From Desulfarculus baarsii DSM 2075 (GTDB taxonomy: Bacteria > Desulfobacterota > Desulfarculia > Desulfarculales > Desulfarculaceae): DNA of 64,000 bases. The notes below the pieces were generated by a model. It ran no database searches. It was not told the DNA's origin and saw only the letters and a program-made list of their open reading frames with translations. The translations under genes were made by a program, and so were the position numbers. Below, one piece after another: positions 48,189-56,146 of the stretch. The DNA is taken from contig NC_014365.1 of assembly GCF_000143965.1 (NCBI RefSeq), positions 3,561,501-3,625,500 on the forward strand, read 5' to 3'. Each line of letters opens with the position of its first letter. Within the stretch, counting starts at the first letter, position 1.

Positions 48189-49358
48189 ATGGACCTGAGC
48201 CTGAGCGAAGAACAGATCATGCTGCGGGAAACCGCCCGGCGCTGGGCCGCCAACGAGCTGGCCCCCATCGCCGAGCAAGTCGACGAAGAAGACGAGATGC
48301 CCCTGAGGCTGTTTCAGTCGGCCGGCGCGGTGGGCCTGATGGGCATCGCCATCGACCCCGAGTACGGCGGCTCGGGCCTGGACGTGCTCTCGGAGGTCAT
48401 CGCCGCCGAGGAGATCTCGGCCATCAGCCCGGGCATGGGCCTGAGCCTGGGGGCCTCCAGCAACCTCTGCGCCGGCAACATCCAGCGCAACGGCAACGCC
48501 CAACAAAAGGCGCGCTATCTGCCCGACCTGGTGGCCGGCAAGACCATCGGCGCCCTGGGCCTCACCGAGCCCAACGCCGGCTCCGACGCCATGAGCATCG
48601 CCACCCGCGCCACCCGCCAGGGCGACCACTACGTGCTCAACGGCTCCAAGATGTTCATCACCAACGGCCCCATCGCCGACGTCGTCCTGGTCTACGCCAA
48701 GACCGACCCGGCCGCCGGGCCTTTTGGCATCAGCGCCTTCATCGTCGAGACCAAGTGGCCGGGCTTCAGCGTCTCGCGCAAGCTCAAAAAGGCCGGCCAC
48801 CGGGGCTCGCCCACGGGCGAGCTGCGCTTCGACAACCTCGAAGCGCCCGCCGAAAACCTGGTCGGTGAGGAAAACGGCGGCATCGCCGTGGTCATGCGCG
48901 GGCTGGATATCGAACGGGTGGTCTGCGCGGCCGGCTGCGTGGGCATCTGCCGCCAGGCCATCGATCTTTCGCTAAAATACGCCAAGGAGCGCGAGCAGTT
49001 TGGCCGGCCCATCGCCAAGTTTCAGATGATCCAGGCCAAGCTGGCCGAGATGTACGCCCTCTACGAGGCGGCCAAGAACATGACCTACGCCGCCGCCGTC
49101 ATGGCCGAGCAGAGCCAGCGCGGCGGCAAAGGCACCGAGCTGACGCGCATGGCCGCCGCCGCCGTGATGTTCTCGGCCGAGGCCGCCACCAAGGTCGCCT
49201 CCGAGGCCGTGCAGATCCACGGCGGCTATGGCTATTGCCTGGAATACGCCGTGCAACGGCTGTGGCGCGACGCCAAGCTCTTCGAAATCGGCGCGGGCAC
49301 CACCGAGATTCGCAAGCTGATCATCGCCCGCGAGCTGCTGCAACGGGGCCGCGTGTAA
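48189..49358 (+). CDS. Acyl-CoA dehydrogenase 3, isovaleryl-CoA dehydrogenase-like
   Basis: 389 residues. LGLTEPNAGSDAM and MFITNGPIADVVLVYAKTD; the helix-G segment GLDIERVV has Glu in the position of the catalytic base of isovaleryl-CoA dehydrogenase, and the C-terminal IGAGTTEIRKLI has Gly where MCAD has Glu, exactly the IVD arrangement. Best candidate for the enzyme that produces the methyl-branched enoyl-CoA for the carboxylase. Last gene of the operon; the 47 bp to the convergent rimO gene shows no clear terminator. Confidence 0.9.
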   Translation: MDLSLSEEQIMLRETARRWAANELAPIAEQVDEEDEMPLRLFQSAGAVGLMGIAIDPEYGGSGLDVLSEVIAAEEISAISPGMGLSLGASSNLCAGNIQRNGNAQQKARYLPDLVAGKTIGALGLTEPNAGSDAMSIATRATRQGDHYVLNGSKMFITNGPIADVVLVYAKTDPAAGPFGISAFIVETKWPGFSVSRKLKKAGHRGSPTGELRFDNLEAPAENLVGEENGGIAVVMRGLDIERVVCAAGCVGICRQAIDLSLKYAKEREQFGRPIAKFQMIQAKLAEMYALYEAAKNMTYAAAVMAEQSQRGGKGTELTRMAAAAVMFSAEAATKVASEAVQIHGGYGYCLEYAVQRLWRDAKLFEIGAGTTEIRKLIIARELLQRGRV

Positions 49359-49405
49359 GAGGAACAAAACGCCGGGAAAATTGTTTCGCCGCGCTCGATC
49401 GGGCG

Positions 49406-50719
49406 TCACGCCACGGCCACGGCCTCCAGGTCGTAGTCGTGGCTGGCGCTGATGCGGCAGAGGTGGATGCGGCCCGGCGCGGGATCGCCGTCGGTGACGA
49501 TGGTCTGGCCGTCCACCTCCGGGGCCTGCCGCCAGGTGCGTCCCCAGCGCACGTAGGGGTGATCGGGGTGGGGGCCTTGGGCCAGCAGGGACAGTTGTTG
49601 GCCGACCTGCGCGGCCAGCTTGCCCGCCGAGATGGCCCGCTGGGCCGCCATCAGCGTTTCCAGGCGCTCCTGGGCCAACTCGGGGCTTGGGGCGGGCAGA
49701 CGGGCGCTGCGCGAGCCGGGCTCGGGGCAAAAGGCAAAGGCCCCCAGGTGGTCGAAAGCTATCTCCTCCACGCCCCGCATGAGCCGCGTGAACTCGGCCG
49801 CGCCCTCGCCGGGGTGGCCCACCAGCAAGGTGCCGCGCAGCACGGCCTCGGGCCGCATGGCGCGGATTTCGTCTATCAGCGCCAGCAGTTGGGCGCCAGT
49901 GCGCCGACGGCCCATGGCCCGGAGCACCGGGTCGGCCAGATGCTGCAAGGGCAGGTCGAAATAGGGCAAAACACCCGGCGTCTGGCAGATGGCCCGGATC
50001 AGGCGCGTCTCCAACACGTCGGGGTGCAGATACAATGGCCGGACCCAGGCCACGCCGGGCACGGCGGCGATTTGCGGCAAGAGCGCGGCCAGGTCGGGGC
50101 CGTCGGGCCGGTCGTGGCCATAGGAGCTGAGATCCTGGGCCACCAGGTTCAGCTCGACCACGCCGCTCTGGGCCACGGCCTCGGCCTCGGCCAGGATGTC
50201 GGCGGCCGGCCGCGAGCGCAGCGGCCCGCGAATGGCCGGGATGGTGCAGAAATGACAGCGGTGCCGGCAGCCGTCGGACAGGCGCAGATAGGCCCAGCCC
50301 GGCCCGGTGCTGAGAGCCCGGGGCGTGGCCGCGTCGAAGATCGCCCGGGGCGGCGCGATGGCCAGGCGCTGGGCCGGCGGCGCGGCCAACAGCGCGGGCA
50401 GATCACCCAAGCGGCCCGGCGCGACCAGCAGATCGGCCTCGGGCAGGCTGCGGGCCAGCTTGCGGCCGTAACGCCCCACCAGGCAGCCGACCACGGCCAG
50501 GCGCTGGCCCGGCCGCCGCTCGTCGTGCAGCTCCAGGATGTTGTCGATGGCCTCGTCCACGGCCGGGCGGATGAAACCGCAGGTGTTGACGATGAGCCAG
50601 TCGGCGGCCTCGGGCCGCTCGCTGGCCAGCCAGCCCTCCGCCAGCAACATGCCCGCCAGGTGCTCGCCTTCCACCAGATTTTTGGCGCAGCCAAGGTTGA
50701 GCAGATAAAAAACAGCCAT
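49406..50719 (-). CDS. rimO: Ribosomal protein S12 methylthiotransferase RimO-like (radical SAM)
   Basis: 437 residues. N-terminal UPF0004 domain with three cluster cysteines (NLGCAKNLVEGE, NTCGFI, GCLVGRYG), radical SAM CRHRCHFCTIP, and a C-terminal TRAM domain. Order and motifs separate it from MiaB (NLGCAKNLVEGE is RimO-like). Adds a methylthio group to Asp of S12. ATG at 50719; a small membrane protein gene lies 8 bp upstream. Confidence 0.93.
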   Translation of the reverse strand: MAVFYLLNLGCAKNLVEGEHLAGMLLAEGWLASERPEAADWLIVNTCGFIRPAVDEAIDNILELHDERRPGQRLAVVGCLVGRYGRKLARSLPEADLLVAPGRLGDLPALLAAPPAQRLAIAPPRAIFDAATPRALSTGPGWAYLRLSDGCRHRCHFCTIPAIRGPLRSRPAADILAEAEAVAQSGVVELNLVAQDLSSYGHDRPDGPDLAALLPQIAAVPGVAWVRPLYLHPDVLETRLIRAICQTPGVLPYFDLPLQHLADPVLRAMGRRRTGAQLLALIDEIRAMRPEAVLRGTLLVGHPGEGAAEFTRLMRGVEEIAFDHLGAFAFCPEPGSRSARLPAPSPELAQERLETLMAAQRAISAGKLAAQVGQQLSLLAQGPHPDHPYVRWGRTWRQAPEVDGQTIVTDGDPAPGRIHLCRISASHDYDLEAVAVA

Positions 50720-50727
50720 GTCCGCGC

Positions 50728-51009
50728 CTAGATCAGGTTGATCAGCCAAAAGCCCAGATGGGTCAGCGCCAGGCCTATGCAGGCCGCCGACAGCACGTGC
50801 AACGGAAAAAATGACGCCGACTGCCGGGGAAACAGGTCCAGGATGCGCAGCAGCGTCACCTCGATGGGCACCGCCAACACGTAGCCCACCACGATCGGCC
50901 CCAGCAAAAAAAACAGTCCGCCCTTCAAAGAGACAATGGGCACGCCGCCGGCGATGAACAGATAAAGCCCATAGCCCAGCCAGACCACAACCTGCACCAA
51001 CTCGAACAT
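50728..51009 (-). CDS. Small three-span membrane protein, unknown
   Basis: 93 residues, mostly hydrophobic: LVQVVVWLGYGLYLFIAGG, LKGGLFFLLGPIVVGYVLAV and PLHVLSAACIGLALTHLGFWLINL. A DUF4282-type or similar small integral protein is possible but I do not recognise a family. Eight bases upstream of rimO and probably co-transcribed with it. Confidence 0.65.
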   Translation of the reverse strand: MFELVQVVVWLGYGLYLFIAGGVPIVSLKGGLFFLLGPIVVGYVLAVPIEVTLLRILDLFPRQSASFFPLHVLSAACIGLALTHLGFWLINLI

Positions 51010-51071
51010 GGGCCATCCACTCGCGCCGCCACGCCGGGCGCGCCCCCTCGGGGTGAAACGATCGTTTGAGG

Positions 51072-51464
51072 TTATTTGCCGCGACCCAGCCGACCCAGGC
51101 CCAGATCCAGCGGGCCCTCGCCCTTGACCAGGCCCAAACGCCGCCGCAAGGCCTGCTTGTCGGGCGAAAGCAGCAGCAGCTCCGCGCCGGCCGGCTCGTC
51201 GTCGTCGGCCACCAGCAGCGCCGGCTCGGAAGGCCTGGGCGGCGTCTCGCCAGCAGCCACGGCCAGGCCCAATTCGGCGGTGAGGGCCTCGACGCCGTTG
51301 GCCAGGGCCACGTCGCGATCAGCGCCATAGGCCTTGGCGCGGGGCAGATTGGGGAAGATCACCTCGAAGCCGCCCTCGGCCGTGGGCAGCAGCATGGCCG
51401 GATAGGCGGCCAGGCCCTCGATGGCCCGCAGCAACGCCGGGCGGTCCGGTTTGTTTTTGTTCAT
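51072..51464 (-). CDS. HicB-like protein (no HicA partner seen)
   Basis: 130 residues. YPAMLLPTAEGGFEVIFPNL, followed by ALANGVEALTAELGL and PPRPSEPAL, is the HicB-like fold of the partial RNase-H type found in HicAB antitoxins. No HicA toxin gene or other DNA-binding tail is visible on either side; the C-terminal 55 residues have an unrelated acidic/Leu-rich segment. ATG 51464 is preferred (GAGG seven bases upstream). May be an orphan antitoxin or a separate HicB-fold protein. Confidence 0.6.
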   Translation of the reverse strand: MNKNKPDRPALLRAIEGLAAYPAMLLPTAEGGFEVIFPNLPRAKAYGADRDVALANGVEALTAELGLAVAAGETPPRPSEPALLVADDDEPAGAELLLLSPDKQALRRRLGLVKGEGPLDLGLGRLGRGK

Positions 51465-51613
51465 GGGCAACCTCGCGGCGAAATTGGCGCGTTCCCGGCC
51501 GGCCAGGCGGCGCGGCCCCTGGTCTGATTGTTGCCCAAATCCCTACGTTGGAGCCAGCATTTTTCCGGTCACGGCCCCGCATGCGTAATTTGTTTTCGCG
51601 CAAGCGCGCCGGC

Positions 51614-53941
51614 TCATGCGCGGTGCCAGCGCGCCCCGCTGGGCGTGTCGGCCACCTGCACGCCCATCTCGGCCAATTGCTCGCGCAGGCGATCGGCCAG
51701 GGCGAAATCGCCGTCGGCCCTGGCCTGCTCGCGCTTTTGCACCAGTTCCTCGATGGCCGGATCCCACGACGAGCCATCGAAATTCATCACGCCCAAGACG
51801 CTGTCCAGGCGCTGCATGAACTCCAGCACTTTCTGGATCTGGGCCATGGTCAGGCCCTCGCCGGCGGCCAGGCGATTGATGGCCTTGATGAAGGCGAAGA
51901 TGTGGCCCTGGGCCTTGGCCACGCCCAGGTCGTTGTCCATGGCCTCCTGAAAACGATAGCGCGTCTCGTAGATGAGCTGATCGACGTCCTCGGCCTGGGC
52001 GTCGTCGGGCGCGGGGGTCAGGAAGCGCAGGCGGGCCACGAAATCGTTGAGCCGGCGCACGGTGCGCTCGGCCAGGTCGAGCTGTTCGGGCGCGAAACGC
52101 AGGGCCCGGCGATAGTGTTGCGAAAGCATCCAATAACGCACGGCCTGGGGGCTGTGGCCCTGCTCCAGAAGCTCGCGCAGCGAGACGTCGTTGCCCTGGA
52201 CGCGGTTGGCCTTTTTGCCGTCGACCACCACCACCTCCGAATGCAGCCAGAGGTTGGCCAAAGGCTTGCCGTAGAGGCTCTCGGCGATGGCGATCTCGTT
52301 GTCGCCGTGGGGGAAGATCAGGTCGCTGCTGGCCAGGTGGATGTCAAAAGGCTGGCCCAGGTGGCCGGCCGACATGCAGGCGCACTCCACGTGCCAGCCG
52401 GGCCGGCAGTTGCCCCAGGGCGTGGGCCAATAGACGCCGGCCTTGAGCTCTTGCAGGCTGGCCCGCTTGAACAGCGTGAAATCGCTGGGATTTTCTTTTT
52501 CGTAATAATCGAAATCAACCGTCTTGCCCTTTTGGATGGCGTTCAGGTCCACGTGGGAGAGCTGGCCGTAGTTGGGGTAGCGGCTGATGTTGAAATAGAC
52601 CGAACGCAGCTTTTCGTAGGCCAAGTCCTTGGCCAGAAGCTTGCGCGTCTCCTCGATCATCTCGGGGATGTGCTCGCTGGCCTTGGGGTAGTCCGAGGCC
52701 GGCAGGACGTTGAGCGCGGCCATGTCCTCGTGGAAGGCCTTTTCCCAGCGGGCGGTGAACTCCTTGAGCTCGGCCCCCTCGGCCAGGCACTGGTTGACGG
52801 TGCGGTCGTCGATGTCGGCGATGTTGACCACCAGCTTGACCTCGAAGCCGCGCAGCTCCAGGTAGCGCCGCAAAAGGTCGGCGAAGATCATCCGCCGGCA
52901 CAGGCCCAGATCGGGCGGGCCATCCAGGCTGGGCCCACAGGCGTAGATGCCCACCCGGCCCGGCCGCACCGGGCGCAGCTCGTCGATGCGCCGGGTGAGG
53001 GTGTTGAAGAACTTCAGCGGCTCGGGCACCTTTTCCGAGACGAACAGCGGGGTGGAAAGATAACGCTCGCCGCCGTCGGGCAAAATGGCCACGACCATGC
53101 CCTCGCTGAGCCCACGGGCCTGCTCCACCGCCGCCACCACCGCCGCGCCGGCGCTCATGCCCACGAAGATGCCCTCCTCGCGGGCCAGGCGGCGGGCCAT
53201 GGCGTAGGCCGCGTCGTCGTCGACGTTGACGATCTGGTCGGGCAGATGGGGGTCGAAGATGCCGGGCCGCAGCGATTCCTTCATGTTTTTGAGGCCCTGA
53301 ATCTTGTGGCCCTGATATGGCTCCACCGCCACCAGCTTGATGGCCGGGTCCAGCTCGTGCAGGCGCTTGGCCAGGCCCATGGCCGTGCCCGAGGTGCCCA
53401 GGGTGGCCACCACCACCCGCGCCCGGCCCTGGGTGGCGCGGTGGATCTCGTCGGCGGTGCCGTGCTGGTAATGGGCCATGACGTTGTTGTAATTATTGAA
53501 CTGATCGACGAGAAAATAGCGCTCGGGCTCCTCGCGGGCCAGGCGGTAGGCCTCCTCGATGGCCCCGTCGGTGGCCAGGTGGGCCGGCGTCAGCAGAATG
53601 TCGGCCCCGTAGGCCCGCAGGATCTTGCGTCGCTCCTCGCTGGCCGATTCGCTCATCGTAAACAGCATGCGGTAGCCCTTGACCGCGCAGACCATGGCCA
53701 GGCCGATGCCTGTGTTGCCGCTGGTGGCTTCCAAAACGATCTTGTCGCGGGTCAGCTCTCCGCTGACCTCGGCGGCCTCCAGCATGCGTAGCGCCGCCCG
53801 GTCCTTGACCGAACCGCCGGGGTTAAGGTACTCCAGCTTGGCGTAGATGGGCGCGCCGCCCAGGGGAGTCACCCGGCCCAGACGCACCAGCGGCGTCTCG
53901 CCAATGAGCTCCAGCACGTTGTCAACCATGCGCAGGGTCAT
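51614..53941 (-). CDS. Cysteine synthase fused to a degenerate cysteinyl-tRNA synthetase-like domain
   Basis: 775 residues. Residues 1-305 are a complete PLP fold type II cysteine synthase: PLP Lys46 in GGSVKDRAAL, EATSGNTGIG, GTSGTA. Residues ~308-775 align throughout with cysteinyl-tRNA synthetase (FFNTLTRR, NIADIDDR, CRPGWHVEC, DIHxxxSDLIFPH.DNE). Zn ligands are kept (C335, C520, H545, E549) but HIGH reads DLGL (344-347) and KMSKS reads KANRV (577-581). Thus CysK activity is likely, while aminoacylation by the second half is doubtful. ATG at 53941. A separate true CysRS would be expected elsewhere in the genome. Confidence 0.88.
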   Translation of the reverse strand: MTLRMVDNVLELIGETPLVRLGRVTPLGGAPIYAKLEYLNPGGSVKDRAALRMLEAAEVSGELTRDKIVLEATSGNTGIGLAMVCAVKGYRMLFTMSESASEERRKILRAYGADILLTPAHLATDGAIEEAYRLAREEPERYFLVDQFNNYNNVMAHYQHGTADEIHRATQGRARVVVATLGTSGTAMGLAKRLHELDPAIKLVAVEPYQGHKIQGLKNMKESLRPGIFDPHLPDQIVNVDDDAAYAMARRLAREEGIFVGMSAGAAVVAAVEQARGLSEGMVVAILPDGGERYLSTPLFVSEKVPEPLKFFNTLTRRIDELRPVRPGRVGIYACGPSLDGPPDLGLCRRMIFADLLRRYLELRGFEVKLVVNIADIDDRTVNQCLAEGAELKEFTARWEKAFHEDMAALNVLPASDYPKASEHIPEMIEETRKLLAKDLAYEKLRSVYFNISRYPNYGQLSHVDLNAIQKGKTVDFDYYEKENPSDFTLFKRASLQELKAGVYWPTPWGNCRPGWHVECACMSAGHLGQPFDIHLASSDLIFPHGDNEIAIAESLYGKPLANLWLHSEVVVVDGKKANRVQGNDVSLRELLEQGHSPQAVRYWMLSQHYRRALRFAPEQLDLAERTVRRLNDFVARLRFLTPAPDDAQAEDVDQLIYETRYRFQEAMDNDLGVAKAQGHIFAFIKAINRLAAGEGLTMAQIQKVLEFMQRLDSVLGVMNFDGSSWDPAIEELVQKREQARADGDFALADRLREQLAEMGVQVADTPSGARWHRA

Positions 53942-54032
53942 TTGCCTCGTCCAGTCGTGGCGGTTGATGGCTTGGGCCGCTAAAACATACTGCCAGGCCG
54001 GCCGGCTGTAAACATCGGCCCGGCCCGGCCGT

Positions 54033-54740
54033 TCAATCGGCGCGATCGCCGCCGGCGGCCAGCCGGCGCAGTTCGGCCAGGTAGGCCTTCATCCGCTCGA
54101 CCTGCTCGGGCGACAGGCCTTCCTCGGCCGCGGCCACGGCCGCTTGCTGGGCGGCGACGGCCTGGTCGTAGCACTGGGCCTGAGCCTGAACCTGGGCCTC
54201 GAGCATGTGGCCCATGGCCCGGCCGCCGGCGTTGTCGGCCGCTTTTTGCGCGCGCCGAGCCAGTTCCAGGGCCTGGGCGCGGTCGCGCATGGCGTCCTCG
54301 GGGCATTTGAGGCGCAGCCGGCCCAGGCCCAGCAAGGCCCCGGCGTTGGCGGGGTTGAGCCCCAGGGCGGCCTGATAGTCGGCCACGGCCCGATCGAAGC
54401 GCCAGGCCCGCTCGTGCAGCATGCCCCGGCAGAAAAAATAGGCGTCGCGGTTTTCGTCGTCATCGGCCATGGCCCGGGTCAGCAGGCGCTCGGCCTCGTC
54501 GTCCAGGTCGGCCTTGAAAAGCAGGTTGACCAGCAACACGATGGCCTGGGCCCGCTCCCGGGCCGGCACGTCGTTTTGGCCCAGCACCGCCACGCAGGCC
54601 TTGTCCACGCCCAGACCATAACGCCCGGCGCTGATGTCCTCCAGGCCGGCCTTGTATTCCTCTTGCCAGCCAGCCCAGACCGGCGCGGCCCCGCCCAGCA
54701 GGGTCACGCACAGCGCCAGCGCCGGCCACCACGCGGCCAT
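54033..54740 (-). CDS. Secreted TPR protein
   Basis: 235 residues with a signal peptide (ALALCVTLLGGAAPVWA). Two to three tetratricopeptide-like repeats: RDAYFFCRGMLHERAWRFDRAVADYQAALGLNP is the clearest, then GALLGLGRLRL. Probably a periplasmic protein-protein interaction scaffold. Last gene of a minus-strand group headed by the TtuA-type gene at 57121; 12 bp from its upstream neighbour. Confidence 0.75.
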   Translation of the reverse strand: MAAWWPALALCVTLLGGAAPVWAGWQEEYKAGLEDISAGRYGLGVDKACVAVLGQNDVPARERAQAIVLLVNLLFKADLDDEAERLLTRAMADDDENRDAYFFCRGMLHERAWRFDRAVADYQAALGLNPANAGALLGLGRLRLKCPEDAMRDRAQALELARRAQKAADNAGGRAMGHMLEAQVQAQAQCYDQAVAAQQAAVAAAEEGLSPEQVERMKAYLAELRRLAAGGDRAD

Positions 54741-54752
54741 CGTCGTTCCTCG

Positions 54753-55307
54753 CTAGGGTTCATCGCCGGCCGCGGCGGCCGGCTCGGCGGCCAAGCGGCG
54801 GGCCAGCGCGCGCAGGCGGCCGGCCATCAGCGGCGCGTGATCCAAAACATTGCGGCCGCCCCAGCGGGCCATGGCCAAGACCAGGCCCTCGGGCTCCAGG
54901 TCGATCCAGGCGCAGCCCTCGGCCCCGCCCAGCAGAAAAGCGAAAACGCCCCGCCCGCTGGAGGCCTCCGGCTCGCCCCGAACCATCCGCCGCCTGTCGG
55001 CGGGGCTTGCCAAAAGCGGCCGCGCCTCATCGGAGCCCAGGCCGCTGGGGGCCAGGGCCAGCAGGTCGATGGCGTCATTTTGGTCCAGGCCGTCCAGAAT
55101 GGCCAGGGCAATCGGCCGTCGCGGCCGTGTGACCAGATAAAGCCGCAGGCGCTCGGCCACGGCCAGGGCCTCCATCTGGGGCCGAAGCGCCGTCGGCAGG
55201 CTGCCCAGCCGCCCCGGCCGGAAAAGCCCCCGCCACAGCTCGGCCAGATCGGCGATGCGCGCCAAGTCGGCCCCAGGGTCGAAATCCACCGCCCGCAGCA
55301 GCGTCAT
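54753..55307 (-). CDS. Hypothetical protein
   Basis: 184 residues, no signal peptide and no family I recognise. Has a conserved-looking hydrophobic block RPIALAILDGLDQNDAIDLLAL and a later VFAFLLGGAEGCAWIDLEPEGLVLAMARWGG. The composition (Ala, Arg, Leu rich) and the tight spacing to its neighbours (9 and 12 bp) show it is translated as part of the operon. It could be a regulatory or binding partner of the periplasmic neighbours, but this is only context. Confidence 0.6.
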   Translation of the reverse strand: MTLLRAVDFDPGADLARIADLAELWRGLFRPGRLGSLPTALRPQMEALAVAERLRLYLVTRPRRPIALAILDGLDQNDAIDLLALAPSGLGSDEARPLLASPADRRRMVRGEPEASSGRGVFAFLLGGAEGCAWIDLEPEGLVLAMARWGGRNVLDHAPLMAGRLRALARRLAAEPAAAAGDEP

Positions 55308-55316
55308 CGGCCGCCC

Positions 55317-56126
55317 CTAACGCCGCCCGGCCGTCACCGCCGACTTGGCCGGCGGCAGATAGCGGGCCGTCACCGCCGAAAGGATGCCCAGCGCCGAGTC
55401 CAGGCCGTCCTTGTCGAAGGTGATCCGGCCGCTTTGCCCGCCGGGCGCGCCATGTCCCACCGGGTGCAGGCGGGCCTGCGAGGCCGCCGCCCCCACGGTC
55501 AGCTCGCCCTGCCACAAGACCGACGGCTGGCCCGATTGCCCATTATAACCCGGCGAGTCGGGTTCGGTGTCCTCGGGATAGGCCTGGTTGTAGTCCCAGG
55601 AATGATTGACCTCCAGGCGGATCAGGTAGCGGCCGGGCGCGAAATCGGCCGGCAAGTTGACGTTGCGGCTGAAAGATGTCTGGGGCGTGGCCCCGCTGAT
55701 GGCGTCCAAGGCCTTCCTAGCCGCCGGGTCGATCTCCTCGCGCTGGTGCTGGTCGTGGCAGGCGGCGCATTGTTGCCGTTCCGGCCGGCCGCTTCGTTGA
55801 TGGGCCGCCGCCCAGATGGGCAGGGCCTCGGGCCGGCGCACGTCGCGCTTGTCGGTGAAGGGGCCGGTGACCCAGTCCTGGACGGCCACGCGGTGGCTGA
55901 CGTAGATGGTCAGGGCGTGGCTGCCGTCGGGCCGGGCCAGCCAGATGGCCATGGAAGGCGTTTTTTCCACCGGCCAGAGCATCACCGAGGCCTTTTGCAC
56001 ATAGGCCGGGCCGGCCTCCACCCGCACCTGGATCACGGCCGGGGCGGCCAGGGCCAAGGGCGCGGCGGCCAGGCCGAGCAGCAGGGAAAGAAAGGTCAAG
56101 ACGCTTTTGGGCCGAAAGATCATCAT
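55317..56126 (-). CDS. Exported DUF2271-like protein with a CXXCH motif
   Basis: 269 residues with signal peptide (FLSLLLGLAAAPLALA). Contains ALTIYVSHRVAVQDW, KRDVRRPEALPIW and ISGATPQTSFSRNVNLP, a pattern I associate with the DUF2271 family of periplasmic proteins; in the middle it has CAACHDQH, a c-type heme-binding motif. Start at the first of two adjacent ATGs (56126) with CGGAG seven bases before. Twenty bases downstream of the ttuA-type gene. A heme-bearing periplasmic redox protein is possible, but no other cytochrome genes are near. Confidence 0.6.
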   Translation of the reverse strand: MMIFRPKSVLTFLSLLLGLAAAPLALAAPAVIQVRVEAGPAYVQKASVMLWPVEKTPSMAIWLARPDGSHALTIYVSHRVAVQDWVTGPFTDKRDVRRPEALPIWAAAHQRSGRPERQQCAACHDQHQREEIDPAARKALDAISGATPQTSFSRNVNLPADFAPGRYLIRLEVNHSWDYNQAYPEDTEPDSPGYNGQSGQPSVLWQGELTVGAAASQARLHPVGHGAPGGQSGRITFDKDGLDSALGILSAVTARYLPPAKSAVTAGRR

Positions 56127-56146
56127 CGACAAACTCCGATCGACGC

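Noticed and set aside
51471-51613. HicA toxin gene next to the HicB-like gene
   Set aside because: No small ORF with a HicA pattern or a ribosome site is visible in this gap.
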